Both the position numbers and the translations under genes were made by a program. The notes under the pieces are model-generated. The model saw nothing but the letters and a program-made list of their open reading frames with translations. It searched no databases and was not told where the DNA came from. 64,000 nt of DNA from Niabella pedocola (lineage in GTDB: Bacteria; Bacteroidota; Bacteroidia; Chitinophagales; Chitinophagaceae): NCBI RefSeq assembly GCF_021044425.1, contig NZ_JAJNEC010000007.1:682001-746000 (forward strand). The letters are read 5' to 3'. Below, piece after piece: positions 9,801-17,680 of the stretch. Position 1 is the stretch's first letter, and each line of letters begins with the position of its first letter.

Positions 9801-10184
9801 ACGCTGAAAACCGGTAACCACCACATCCTGCAGGGATGAGGAATCGCGCTGCAGTTTTACAAGCACCGAAGTGTTCCCGTCGGCATTCAACGTAAAACCG
9901 ATAATGGTTTTGTCTTTATAACCAATTCGGCTAAACGTAAAGCTGTACTTGCCTTCCAGCTGTACCCCGTTAAAACGAAAGGCACCGGCACTATCCGTAA
10001 TGGTATTGTACACATACTGGGACTTCGCGGTATTTTTAGCTACAACGGTTACGTGCTCAAGCGGCTCATCGTCCGAACTTGTTACCATCCCATTTACAGT
10101 CGTCGTTTGAGCCAGGCCGCTCAGGGGAAACAACATAGCAATCAGTAAACCTGCCATGCAGGTTTGAATCAATTTTCGCATCAT
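6837..10184 (-). CDS. SusC/RagA-family TonB-linked outer-membrane transporter
   Basis: A 1115-residue protein with a signal peptide ending LSGLAQ. It then has a carboxypeptidase-regulatory-like domain (about residues 29-115), a TonB-box-like segment DVVVTGFQ near 121, a plug domain with the SusC signature LYVLNGVPI and NDIEDISILKDGSATALYGT (about 195-255), and a long beta-barrel with alternating aromatic strands to the final Phe. It imports a large ligand captured by SusD, driven by TonB. The gene lies 142 bases downstream of the FecR gene, and the cognate sigma/anti-sigma pair precedes it, so expression is probably induced by transenvelope signalling. The HExxH neighbour hints at a peptide or protein-derived ligand. 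Confidence 0.95.
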   Translation of the reverse strand: MMRKLIQTCMAGLLIAMLFPLSGLAQTTTVNGMVTSSDDEPLEHVTVVAKNTAKSQYVYNTITDSAGAFRFNGVQLEGKYSFTFSRIGYKDKTIIGFTLNADGNTSVLVKLQRDSSSLQDVVVTGFQRIDKRRFTGSVSQVDKNLINRSGYMDVSKMLQGAAAGVSVSSPSGTFGATPKIRIHGNASISANQEPLYVLNGVPISAPANVSVNQLYSGDPASLLSSVIAGLNANDIEDISILKDGSATALYGTRAANGIISITTKKGTKDAMNISLSSALSVGLKPDITRFNLMNSKQQIDLARDLYNYGYLSVLNYPTSTGAFTDPYFRYAENLISKDQFNKEVNDAAYRNTDWFDVLFKNNITQEHSLSLSGGGGKATYYLSGSYAGDNGASIGYNLKRYTTDLRTIINLTSKLDLDVDLAANFRNQMAPGTYNSTEPNGEVSRPFELNPTLYAINTSRAMTPYNEDGSYKYYRRNYAPFNILDELNENFTKVNAQGVAITVKPTYKFTKDLTFEVLMSARKNIAEISHVMTEYSNVAATYRTTYPDPVRTANPYLFKDPTDPLSIPETILPRGGLLDRYSSRGMELYGRATLNYVKRFHEDHRVTFFGGMEIRSNNYTSDSTRAYGYLYYGGKIISPTQLAMKYAILNDQRYYKEAYVNERAVGGFLNIQYTLKNRYNLDLMGRSDGSNIFGTLTRSRFLPNYNVGVSWNIDREAFFTNTNLGRIFDHATLRASYALRGNAYNTSPMLNGQFVNAVRIDDINSQIGLRIYSPELYNLAWEKDYVTNVGLDVSFLKRYNVVAEYYTRKNMNLVAPSSMPFEEGFASKAINWASMKNQGVDLTFNAINWLNNSKLRWGTTLIYGYVKNTMIDGVLQSPLLVNVTKPTGYGVIGKPLYGLYAYNFAGLDASGQPTFGIGNTGRSVNMIVSSLTNDSLVSYMGPREPTTTGSFANTFGYGPFELRIFFTYSYGNKVFRNPMVQRTYADAQAVAQDIDARWRSSGDELITNIPGLVSNVQSAYLGSAGSLNEFAYNRSTVMVAKADLLRLSEVMLSYDVNPKVLNRTHVVKSLRFLASANNIYFWADKKLRGIDPESLITGVALPNPKSYSLRILAQF

Positions 10185-10263
10185 TAAAGCAAACAGTTTA
10201 TTTGTTTTTAATTGTTACTTCATACAGCAATACGCTTTTTTAAAACGCAATCCCCTACTCCTG

Positions 10264-10289
10264 TTAAGAAAAAATTAATTTTTTCTTAA
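10264..10289. other. A/T-only hairpin between the FecR gene and susC
   Basis: The arms TTAAGAAAAAAT and ATTTTTTCTTAA form a perfect 12-bp stem with a 2-base loop in the 141-base gap between the anti-sigma gene and susC. It may be an attenuating hairpin or a regulatory dyad that sets the susC level apart from the regulators. It is too A/T-rich to call a standard terminator. Confidence 0.4.
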
Positions 10290-10325
10290 AGAAATATAAA
10301 TAAACAGGCTTTACTAAAGTAGATG

Positions 10326-11369
10326 TTAGCGGGTGATGGCAAAAACGGTCTCCGATTTTTTTACCAGCTGCAACTGGTTCATGTGCGCAATATTTTGCAG
10401 GAAATACTCCGCCGACCCGGCCCCGGGGTCATCGGCAATAATATATATACCCCCGATATCCGCCGCCGAATATTCGATCTGGATATTATACCGGGTGGCC
10501 ATTTTTTCAAGCACCGTTTCCAGGGGCAGGTTCCTGAAAGCCATTGGCGGCGGTTTTACGGTTGTCTTTTTTGCGATCACCGGTACCGTATTTGCAACCG
10601 GCTTGAGCGTACCAAATGCAGAGGTGGTAAACCGGTTGATGGCTGCTGTGTATTGTAGCTGATGATTGGGTGTAAGGTAATATTTACGCGGCGCTCCGCT
10701 ATTTTCCTGCCAGATCATCACCTTCCCTTCAAAAAGTTTTACAAGCACCGCCGTATCGGTAGCATGTATCTTAAAACGCGTGCCAAGTGCCCTGGTTGCA
10801 ATTTTGTTTGCCACCACGATAAAGGGCTTGCTGCTATCTTTAGCTACATCAAAATCGGCCTCCCCTTCCAGGATCAGGTTTCGCTCCCGGCCTTCAAATG
10901 CAGCTCTGTAGCGGAGTACACTATTACTATAAAGGACAACCGTTGTTTGATCCGGCAGCAGGATCCTTTCCGGTTCGCCGGTGTAATTTATATGTTCAAG
11001 CATCCGGGGGGCCGTCTGAAGTGCCATCGCCGGAGCGGGAGCAGACGCCTCCCTGCTAAAGTTCCAGAACCCGATAAAAAAGCTGGCGACTAAGAACAAT
11101 ACCGCGCCACTCCGTAAAGCGTTTCGCTTCCGGCCTCTGGCAGCAATCTGGTCATGCACCAGCAAAAGCATGGCTGCGGCCTCCGGCCGGCGGGTTTCAG
11201 GAACAGCAACCGGCGCCGTGTCCATATCCTTATCCAGATAGCGTTCCAGCACGCCCGGGCATTGTTCCAGGTAGGTTAATACCTGGTCCATCTCTTCCTT
11301 TGTACAGGCTCCCGATAAGAACCGGTGTAACAAAGATTCGTTCATCATCATATGAAGCGGCTCAGTCAT
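10326..11369 (-). CDS. FecR-family anti-sigma factor
   Basis: A 347-residue single-pass inner-membrane protein. The N-terminal cytoplasmic part (about residues 1-80, LLHRFLSGACTKEEMDQVLT) should bind the sigma factor. One membrane segment follows near residues 88-105 (AVLFLVASFFIGFW), then a periplasmic FecR domain (LPDQTTVVLYSNSVLRY, LEGEADFDVAKDSSKPF) and a C-terminal DUF4974/STN-like module (LPLETVLEKMATRYNIQIEY). I start it at 11369, where ATGA makes a 4-base overlap with the sigma stop; the frame itself is open 14 codons further up. The periplasmic domains would sense the loaded SusC and release the sigma factor. It may itself act as a pro-sigma factor. Confidence 0.93.
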   Translation of the reverse strand: MTEPLHMMMNESLLHRFLSGACTKEEMDQVLTYLEQCPGVLERYLDKDMDTAPVAVPETRRPEAAAMLLLVHDQIAARGRKRNALRSGAVLFLVASFFIGFWNFSREASAPAPAMALQTAPRMLEHINYTGEPERILLPDQTTVVLYSNSVLRYRAAFEGRERNLILEGEADFDVAKDSSKPFIVVANKIATRALGTRFKIHATDTAVLVKLFEGKVMIWQENSGAPRKYYLTPNHQLQYTAAINRFTTSAFGTLKPVANTVPVIAKKTTVKPPPMAFRNLPLETVLEKMATRYNIQIEYSAADIGGIYIIADDPGAGSAEYFLQNIAHMNQLQLVKKSETVFAITR

Positions 11370-11929
11370 CGTTGCAAAAATATAGCTACAATTAAAATAG
11401 TAGCATTCCACAAAGGCTTTATCTGTTTTAAGGCCTTTGTAATATGGTTTTCCACTGTTTTGGTGCTGATCTGGAGCATCTCCGCAATTTCCTTATGCGA
11501 AAATCCGCTCAGCCGGCTCAGTTCAAATACCTGCTTTCTTGCAGGCGGAAGCATATCCAGGATCCGGTTCAGCCGTTTATAGCTATCCTTATAACTAATA
11601 TTATGCACCAGCTGGTTATCGGTATATTCCGATAATTCTTCCTCCGTCACCAGGTCCGGGCGATTCTTTTTGCGATACCGGGTCCTCAACTGGTCGATAA
11701 AAACGGTTTTTGCGATCCTGAATACCTGGGCGCCAATATCGATATCCACGGCAAGCTGGTTCCGTTTTTCCCAAACCTTAATAAATGTCAACTGCGTAAC
11801 TTCCTCAGCAAAATAACTGTTATCTGTTTTACTCATCAGGTAGTCGTACACAGGCGAATAGAAAGAATAGAAAACAGCGTTAAAGGCATCCTTATCGCCG
11901 TTTTTTAAATCCGATACGTTTACATCCAT
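11366..11929 (-). CDS. ECF RNA polymerase sigma factor of the SusCD locus
   Basis: 187 residues with sigma region 2 (YFAEEVTQLTFIKVWEKRNQ, residues 40-60) and region 4 (LPPARKQVFELSRLSGFSHK, then EIAEMLQISTKTVENHITKA, residues 128-170). It belongs to the expanded Bacteroidota sigma-70 subfamily paired with FecR regulators. The stop overlaps the FecR start by four bases, so the two are translationally coupled. It should direct RNA polymerase to the promoter(s) of the adjacent susC operon. Upstream are two direct AGAACGTA repeats that may belong to its own promoter. Confidence 0.93.
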   Translation of the reverse strand: MDVNVSDLKNGDKDAFNAVFYSFYSPVYDYLMSKTDNSYFAEEVTQLTFIKVWEKRNQLAVDIDIGAQVFRIAKTVFIDQLRTRYRKKNRPDLVTEEELSEYTDNQLVHNISYKDSYKRLNRILDMLPPARKQVFELSRLSGFSHKEIAEMLQISTKTVENHITKALKQIKPLWNATILIVAIFLQR

Positions 11930-12409
11930 GTCTTTAGAGGTTATGGTTCTCTTAATTTTGAATAGGGAGTCTTTTACCTAGCAGTCTGTCACAGAACGTA
12001 ATTTTCCCACGTAGAACGTAAATGTATTTATTTCCGGCGAAATAAAAAAATTGCTACGCCTGCCCGTTTCAATCAGGAACTGTGTATGGTGGAGCAAAGG
12101 CCGCGATGGTACGGATCGCATCGACAGCGCAATATTTCCGCGAAATTGTTGTGGCTGGAAGTATCGCCCCTTCTCAAAATGTCCCCTTTTGAACCCGGTT
12201 AAGCAGATTACACGCCACCCGGTTTTAAAAACAATACTAACGTGCAGCAAGCATAATAAGTACCCTGATCACTGCCTTTATAATTTCCATGTGGTCCGAT
12301 AGCCGTTAGCGTTTTTCAAGCAGTGTAACAGATTTTCCGTATTTCGTAAATGATTCATTTTGCCGTTGAATACCTTCGGAAATTTTTTACGAATCTTTAA
12401 ATTACTTTG
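11930..12409. other. Divergent intergenic region between the sigma gene and the siderophore receptor
   Basis: These 480 bases must hold the promoters of both divergent units. I see two direct copies of AGAACGTA (11993-12000 and 12013-12020, exactly 20 bases apart) near the sigma gene. Close to the receptor start the sequence is A/T-rich (12381-12409). I find no clear Fur palindrome and no TAnnTTTG box. No gene is supported here. Confidence 0.5.
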
Positions 12410-14761
12410 ATGAAACGACCTGGGTTTACGTATCAATTAATGATGCTTTGCGTGTTGATGATGGTGTGCGGTACCGCTTTAGCACAATCAGGTACCATAA
12501 AAGGAAGGGTCATTACGAGCGACAATCAGCCGGCTCCATATGTTACAATTACAGTTGCAGGCACCGGCCGTAACGCCATTTCCGATGAAGCCGGCTTTTA
12601 TACACTTCCAAAAATCCCTTCAGGACATCAGGAACTGGAAGCTTCTTTTATTGGATACGAAACCCTGAAAAAATCAGTAACCGTTACCCCAGACCGCACT
12701 GTGATAGCCGATTTCCAGATAACCATCTCCAACAGCCAGTTACAGGAAGTGATCGTTACCAATTCTAAAAATAAATTCGTTTACAAATCCAGTGAATACG
12801 TGGCACGTATGCCCTTGAAAAACCTGGAGAACCCGCAGGTTTATAATGTGGTGGGCCGGGCCCTGATACAGGAACAGGTAATTATCGAACGCACCGACCT
12901 GTATCGCAATATTCCCGGTTCCGTACCCAACTTTTCCGCCGGCGGATCGATGGGGCTTAGCATGAGAGGATTTTCTACAACGATCGGCATGAGAAATGGA
13001 ATGGCCACCAGTGCCATTGTTCCTTTAAATCCCGCTATCCTGGAAAGGATCGAATCGATTAAAGGGCCCTCGGGCACGCTGTTCGGGAGTAACCGGAATG
13101 TGACATTCGGAGGGGTTTATAATTATGTAACCAAACGTCCTTATGAAGCATTTGGTGGAGAGATCAGCGTTGCAGGAGGCAGCTACAATTTTGGTCGCGT
13201 AACCGCCGATGTTAATACACCCATTAATAAAGATAAAACGGCTTTATTCCGCATCAATGCGGCGGCTCAATCGGAAGGCAGCTTCCAGGACCAGGGTTTT
13301 AATAAGAACTTTACCATTGCACCCACCTTTTCTTACCAGGTGAATGACCGACTGAAGCTGATCCTGGATATGGAAATGACGCGGGGTAATTATACCGTAG
13401 TTTCTTTTGGATTGGGAAACCTGGCCAATATATCTGCCCGAAGCTTTAAAGATCTTCAACTGGATTACAAAAAATCTTATATCAATAACAGCATAGATGT
13501 GAATAATGGGATCAACAATATCCAGGCGCAGGTTGAATACAAAATTTCCGATAAATGGAAATCACAAACCAATTATCTGTACTCGGTAGGATATTATAAA
13601 AATCTATACTGGACAGCGCTTAATATGCTCACAGACTCTACTTTTTCCAGAGTGGTAAGAAATCAAACGCCTGAAACCTTTGGTAATATTGAAGTACAGC
13701 AAAATTTTATTGGCGACTTTAAAATAGGCCATATCCGTAACCGTATGGTAGCGGGCATCGATTACAACTATAACTACAATGATCTGTACCGGGCCACGGT
13801 TAATTTTGATATCATCAATATCCGCCAGCCCTTGCGCGGCATGAGCCGGCCTTCCCTTGACTCAATGTCGGCAAAGCAGGGATTTTCCACCACATCAACC
13901 GTGGCTAAAAACGCAAGCATCTATGCTTCAGACGTAGTAAATATCACGGATCAACTACTGGCGATGTTGAGTTTAAGGGTAGATCGCTATTCAACAAAAG
14001 GAACCTATAATATATTAACCGGTCTTTATACGGGCGCTTATGAGCAAACCTCCCTGTCGCCCAAATTTGGTTTGGTGTACCAGGTTATCGCCAATAAGCT
14101 ATCGGTATTCGGAAATTATATGAACGGATTTGTGAACCTGGCCCCGGTTACGCAGCCGGACAATACGATCCTGGTGTTAAAACCACAATATGGTAACCAG
14201 CTGGAAGGTGGAGTTAAATTTGACCTGTTCAATACAAAGCTCGCAGGCAGCATCAGTGTTTATGATATCAGTGTAACCAACGCTACGCGCACTGCACTGA
14301 TCGACGGAAAGAACGTTACATTCCAGGATGGCACGCAGCGCAGCCGGGGTTTGGAAGCAGAGGTCATTGCAAGCCCGATCCCTGGTATGAACATTGTTGC
14401 TGGTTACGGCTTTAATGAAAACCGGTACCGGAATGCCACCCCTGCCCTGCAGGGAAAAAATGTCACCTTCAGTCCGAAGAATATCGGCAACCTCTGGATA
14501 AGTTATTCCATTCCCGAAAGTAACGCCAAAGGCCTGGGCTTCGGCGCCGGCGTTAACTACGTGGGAGATTCGTGGTTTGATGCGGCCAACAGTTTTGAGG
14601 TTCCCGGTTATACCTTAATCAGCGGATCCGTATTTTATGATGTGCAACGATACCGGTTTGCGCTAAAAGGAAATAATCTTACCAATGAGCGATACTGGAA
14701 TAATAACGGAACGCCGCAAAAACCATCCAATTTTATAGCCAGTGTCTCGTTCAAACTCTAA
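12410..14761 (+). CDS. TonB-dependent siderophore receptor
   Basis: A 783-residue outer-membrane receptor. It has a signal peptide ending GTALAQ, a carboxypeptidase-regulatory-like domain (IKGRVITSDNQPAPYVTITV, to about residue 105), a plug domain with SMRGFSTTIGMRNG and ERIESIKGPSGTLFG (about 180-235), and a beta-barrel ending with Phe-Lys-Leu. The RGF...GMRNG and GPSGTLFG motifs are those of ferric-siderophore receptors such as FhuA or FoxA rather than SusC. The frame begins with TTG directly before an ATG; I use the ATG at 12410. The gene overlaps the following PepSY gene by 20 bases, which fits a receptor plus ferric-siderophore handling module. The exact siderophore cannot be told. Confidence 0.9.
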   Translation: MKRPGFTYQLMMLCVLMMVCGTALAQSGTIKGRVITSDNQPAPYVTITVAGTGRNAISDEAGFYTLPKIPSGHQELEASFIGYETLKKSVTVTPDRTVIADFQITISNSQLQEVIVTNSKNKFVYKSSEYVARMPLKNLENPQVYNVVGRALIQEQVIIERTDLYRNIPGSVPNFSAGGSMGLSMRGFSTTIGMRNGMATSAIVPLNPAILERIESIKGPSGTLFGSNRNVTFGGVYNYVTKRPYEAFGGEISVAGGSYNFGRVTADVNTPINKDKTALFRINAAAQSEGSFQDQGFNKNFTIAPTFSYQVNDRLKLILDMEMTRGNYTVVSFGLGNLANISARSFKDLQLDYKKSYINNSIDVNNGINNIQAQVEYKISDKWKSQTNYLYSVGYYKNLYWTALNMLTDSTFSRVVRNQTPETFGNIEVQQNFIGDFKIGHIRNRMVAGIDYNYNYNDLYRATVNFDIINIRQPLRGMSRPSLDSMSAKQGFSTTSTVAKNASIYASDVVNITDQLLAMLSLRVDRYSTKGTYNILTGLYTGAYEQTSLSPKFGLVYQVIANKLSVFGNYMNGFVNLAPVTQPDNTILVLKPQYGNQLEGGVKFDLFNTKLAGSISVYDISVTNATRTALIDGKNVTFQDGTQRSRGLEAEVIASPIPGMNIVAGYGFNENRYRNATPALQGKNVTFSPKNIGNLWISYSIPESNAKGLGFGAGVNYVGDSWFDAANSFEVPGYTLISGSVFYDVQRYRFALKGNNLTNERYWNNNGTPQKPSNFIASVSFKL

Positions 14762-15923
14762 AGGCCGGTTTAAAAAAATCATTCAATGGTTTCATCTCTG
14801 GCTCGGGTTAATATCCGGGCTGGTTTTTTTCATTATGGGTCTTACCGGAGCCATTTATGCGTTCCAACCCGAACTATCAAAGCTCACCCAGCCCTATCTT
14901 ACGGTTAAAGAAGAGCGGGGGCCCTATCTTCCGGTTTCAGCATTGAGTGCCATCGCCGCAAAACAGTTACCAGGCAAGAAACCCACGAGGATCATCTACT
15001 ACGCGAAAGACCGTGCGGTAACCGTGCATTTTATTAAGCGGGGCGATCAACCTTATTATTGGGCAGTTTTCCTGAACCCTTACAGCGGAGCGGTTTTAAA
15101 AGCCCGTGATATGGATACCGAATTTTTCCGGTTTATATTACGGGGGCACATGTATCTATGGCTGCCACAAAAGATTGGCCAGACCGTTGTTGCAACCTGT
15201 ATGATCATTTTTGCCGTTATCGTCATCTCAGGTCTTATTCTCTGGTGGCCCCGGAACAAAAATGCCAGGAAAAGCAGTTTTAAGGTAAAATGGCGGGCAT
15301 CTCCCAAACGTTTAAACTATGACCTTCACAAGATATTGGGATTTTATGCAAGCTGGGTGCTGTTATTTAGTATTACAACCGGCCTGGCCTGGAGCTTCGA
15401 AAGTGTTATGAAGGCCGAATACTGGTTATTTAGCGGAGGTAAGGAACGCCCGGCTCCCCCAAAATTCATATCCCGGAATGAACGCGATGCAAATGCGGCT
15501 CCAGTCATCGACAAGGCATTGAACAGCGCTACGCAAAATTATCCGGGCATCGAACATTACCAGGTTCGGCTACCCGATTCGGATAGTGCTGCTATACAGA
15601 TCATCATGTACCTTAAAGAGGGAATATATGCCCCCGCAGATAACCTTTATTTTAATCAATATACCGGAGCGCGCTTCAACACAAAAAACTGGGGACTATA
15701 CGCATCCGCCAACGCAGGTGAAAAGGCCAACCGGATGACCTATGATATCCATACCGGTGGCATCGGGGGTTTGGCCGGACGTACCCTTGTATTTTTTGCA
15801 GGTTTGATAGCCGCATCACTTCCCGTTACAGGGTTTTATATCTGGTGGGGCAAAAAAAGGAAGAAAAAAAGAGCGTCGCTGAAATTGCCCGCCGCTAAAA
15901 AAAAGGAGGAAGTGTTGGTTTAG
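14742..15923 (+). CDS. PepSY-associated membrane protein, probable ferric-siderophore reductase
   Basis: 393 residues with about four membrane segments: WFHLWLGLISGLVFFIMGLT (15-40), VATCMIIFAVIVISGLILWW (about 148-168), ILGFYASWVLLFSITTGLAW (about 196-215) and a last one near 350-370. A PepSY-like periplasmic part lies after the first. The conserved helix-His pairs (FHLWLG, GHMYLW, LHKILGFYASW, DIHTGG) are typical of the iron-regulated PiuB/FpvG-like family. These proteins reduce iron released from siderophores at the inner membrane. No ATG lies near the N-terminus, so I use GTG at 14742, 20 bases inside the receptor gene. Such overlap implies translational coupling with the receptor. Confidence 0.85.
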   Translation: MSRSNSKGRFKKIIQWFHLWLGLISGLVFFIMGLTGAIYAFQPELSKLTQPYLTVKEERGPYLPVSALSAIAAKQLPGKKPTRIIYYAKDRAVTVHFIKRGDQPYYWAVFLNPYSGAVLKARDMDTEFFRFILRGHMYLWLPQKIGQTVVATCMIIFAVIVISGLILWWPRNKNARKSSFKVKWRASPKRLNYDLHKILGFYASWVLLFSITTGLAWSFESVMKAEYWLFSGGKERPAPPKFISRNERDANAAPVIDKALNSATQNYPGIEHYQVRLPDSDSAAIQIIMYLKEGIYAPADNLYFNQYTGARFNTKNWGLYASANAGEKANRMTYDIHTGGIGGLAGRTLVFFAGLIAASLPVTGFYIWWGKKRKKKRASLKLPAAKKKEEVLV

Positions 15924-16507
15924 GGCAGCCGTCTTCATATAATACACTTGATTTTGATTTTTTTTATCCGGCTGTTACACAGGTCTTTGGCTCATTACCA
16001 TTTCAAAAGGTTAAAAGTCAGTTAAGACCCACCGATCGCCAAACTTTTCAAAAGCGACTGCGTTATTTACTATATATTCTGAACAATAAAATAATTATAT
16101 AAAGATTTTCTCATAAGCAGTTAGTTTTGGTTTAAAGCCTGACGTTTCAACGTGAGGCTTTTTTGTTGTATTGCGTTGGCACGCACCTAACAATATTGCG
16201 CATTCCTGTTTGTGAGGCTCGCTCCGCTCTTAATTGCCCAACAGTTATAGTTGAAATTGCTGATAATAACGGAGCGTATAATATTCCATTGAACTAATTT
16301 TTCGAACATCAGTTACGTTAGACGAGCGTTTCCATATGCCGAAACAGAAACCCGGAATTGATAACGGAAGCCTTTAAAGATGATTTTAAAACAGGCGCTG
16401 GTTTTTAATTTAAGAATAGCTTGTATTCTTAAAAGCTGTATCGCTAAAAAAATAAATAAAAAGTTGAAGAAGGCAAATTGGGTTATCGATGTTACGCCCC
16501 AATAAAA
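15924..16507. other. Gene-poor stretch outside the arsenic island
   Basis: It holds the terminator of the receptor operon (16135-16164) and then A/T-rich sequence with a few short inverted pieces, for example GCTCCG near 16220 and CGGAGC near 16275. No open frame of useful length or motif is present. It may contain old insertion debris, since it borders the displaced tRNA fragment at 16551. Confidence 0.4.
16135..16164 (+). terminator. Terminator of the siderophore receptor/PepSY operon
   Basis: The arms AAGCCTGACGTT and AACGTGAGGCTT pair with a single mismatch around a 2-base loop and are followed by a run of six T. It lies 210 bases after the PepSY stop. Confidence 0.75.
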
Positions 16508-16539
16508 AAGCGACTATAAGTAAAACTTCATAATCGCTT
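16508..16539 (-). terminator. Hairpin next to the displaced tRNA-Leu end, probably the ancestral tRNA terminator
   Basis: AAGCGA and TCGCTT arms, extended by imperfect pairing (ACTATAAGT with ACTTCATAAT), lie 12 bases beyond the tRNA-end copy at 16551. Read on the minus strand it is followed by a T-rich run. Its place relative to the tRNA fragment is that of a tRNA terminator, as expected if the original downstream flank was pushed away by an insertion. Confidence 0.5.
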
Positions 16540-16550
16540 GGTTTTTATTC

Positions 16551-16578
16551 TGCCCAGAACAGGAATCGAACCTGCACT
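16551..16578 (-). repeat. Direct copy of the tRNA-Leu 3' end (distal att-like site)
   Basis: 28 bases identical to 19504-19531, the last 28 bases of the intact tRNA-Leu, in the same orientation. The identity starts exactly at the last base of the tRNA and then breaks down. It is too short to be a functional tRNA. This is the pattern left by integration into a tRNA 3' end. Confidence 0.75.
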
Positions 16579-16773
16579 TCGTAGCAACTATAAACTTCTT
16601 AATGTATTAGGAAACAGTGACTTAGCAAAAAGCGCAACAGGCACAGGGCATCGTCCTGTCTCCTCTCTATTTTAATAACGGTGTCAGTCCCACTATCCAG
16701 GCTACTCTTACATAAGCTGGCTGAAATAAGATTGCAGCTTTCTGCAAAAAAAATTTGGCGCGCAACTACTATA

Positions 16774-16789
16774 ATCGTAATATTGCGAT
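16774..16789. promoter_or_regulatory. ArsR operator 1 (arsR promoter)
   Basis: ATCGTAATATTGCGAT is a near-perfect palindrome (two mismatched positions) 10 bases before the arsR start and just downstream of ACTATAAT. A close copy precedes the next gene at 17151-17166. A/T-centred dyads of this kind are bound by ArsR/SmtB repressors. Confidence 0.65.
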
Positions 16790-16799
16790 ACACGTAGAG

Positions 16800-17129
16800 A
16801 TGGGACTAACAAAAACTGATATGTTTACCGACAAGCAGAACCACCTGGCTTCTGTTTTAAAAGCGCTGGCACACCCGGCTCGCATTGCTATTTTACAGCA
16901 TATCATTAAACAAAATGCATGTATTTGCAACGACCTGGTGGATGAGCTGGGGCTGGCACAAGCCACCATATCGCAACACCTGAAAGAGCTAAAAAATATA
17001 GGTATTATAAAGGGAAATATCGAAGGTACCAGCGTATGCTATTGTATAGATGAAAAGGTATGGCTTAAGATCAAATCCCAGCTAAATACCTTTTTTGTAG
17101 AGCAAGTAAATGCTTCAGATTGCTGCTGA
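16800..17129 (+). CDS. arsR: ArsR-family metalloregulator
   Basis: A 109-residue winged-helix repressor. LKALAHPARIAILQHIIKQ starts the domain, ACICNDLVDELG carries the Cys-x-Cys metalloid motif in the position of the ELCVCDL motif of classical ArsR, and LAQATISQHLKELKNIGII is the recognition helix. A CYC pair and a terminal Asp-Cys-Cys add further thiols that may join As(III) binding. The frame is open from 16755, but the operator palindrome lies at 16774-16789, so I start at the ATG at 16800, immediately after it. It should repress itself and the downstream genes until arsenite binds. Confidence 0.92.
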   Translation: MGLTKTDMFTDKQNHLASVLKALAHPARIAILQHIIKQNACICNDLVDELGLAQATISQHLKELKNIGIIKGNIEGTSVCYCIDEKVWLKIKSQLNTFFVEQVNASDCC

Positions 17130-17150
17130 GGATTTTTTTTACTATAATTA

Positions 17151-17166
17151 ATCGCAATATTGCAAT
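17151..17166. promoter_or_regulatory. ArsR operator 2 (promoter of the DUF6428-ACR3 genes)
   Basis: ATCGCAATATTGCAAT repeats the palindrome found before arsR, again preceded by ACTATAAT, and lies 22 bases before the next start. This suggests a second ArsR-controlled promoter within the same transcription direction. Confidence 0.65.
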
Positions 17167-17187
17167 ATACAAATAAATATCAACATT

Positions 17188-17661
17188 ATGAAACTGTCAG
17201 AAATTAAAAACCTACTACCCACTCTTAGCAATGTGGCCTTTCGGCTGGAGAACGGAACCCCGGTACCGGAACATTTCCACGTTACAGAAGTAGGAATTAT
17301 TGAAAAAAATTTTATCGACTGCGGGGGCGTTATACGAAAAGAAACAGTGGTAAATTTTCAGCTGTGGAATGCCGATGACTACGAACATAGACTTAAGCCG
17401 GGCAAACTATTGCATATAATAGAACTTTCGGAACGTAAGTTAGGATTAAAGGATGCAGAAATTGAGGTAGAATACCAGAACGAAACGATTGGCAAGTACG
17501 ACCTGGCTTTCGATGGTGAAACATTTGTCCTTCAGAATAAAATGACCGCGTGCCTGGCCCAGGAAGCCTGCGGCGTCCCCGCTGTCAGGCAAAAGACAAA
17601 TTTGTCTGAGCTGCCGGTAAATCAATCTACCTGTTGTACCCCGAATTCCGGATGCTGCTAA
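17188..17661 (+). CDS. DUF6428 family protein of arsenic operons
   Basis: 157 residues, cytosolic. The N-terminal segment (NGTPVPEHFHVTEVGIIEKN) with paired His residues, and the pattern VVNFQLWNADDYEHRLKPGK, are typical of DUF6428 proteins, which in Bacteroidota regularly sit between arsR and the arsenate reductase. The C-terminus is Cys-rich (STCCTPNSGCC) and an ACLAQEACG pair lies near residue 120, so metalloid binding or delivery to the reductase or pump is plausible. It follows operator 2 and is followed by the phosphatase gene after 19 bases. Biochemical role unknown; the arsenic link comes from context and thiols. Confidence 0.8.
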   Translation: MKLSEIKNLLPTLSNVAFRLENGTPVPEHFHVTEVGIIEKNFIDCGGVIRKETVVNFQLWNADDYEHRLKPGKLLHIIELSERKLGLKDAEIEVEYQNETIGKYDLAFDGETFVLQNKMTACLAQEACGVPAVRQKTNLSELPVNQSTCCTPNSGCC

Positions 17662-17680
17662 TACAATAAAAGAAACGATA

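Noticed and set aside
16184..16323. Possible integron attC site (ACCTAAC ... GTTAGAC) left of the ars island
   Set aside because: The outer boxes fit the R''/R' consensus, but the inner arms are not complementary and there is no integron integrase; such short boxes occur by chance.
16599..16793. Minus-strand frame next to the distal att-like site, considered as integrase remnant
   Set aside because: No Arg-His-Arg-Tyr recombinase pattern and no similarity to an integrase C-terminus.
16755..16799. Upstream TTG start for arsR
   Set aside because: It would place the operator palindrome inside the coding region; the ATG at 16800 directly follows the operator.
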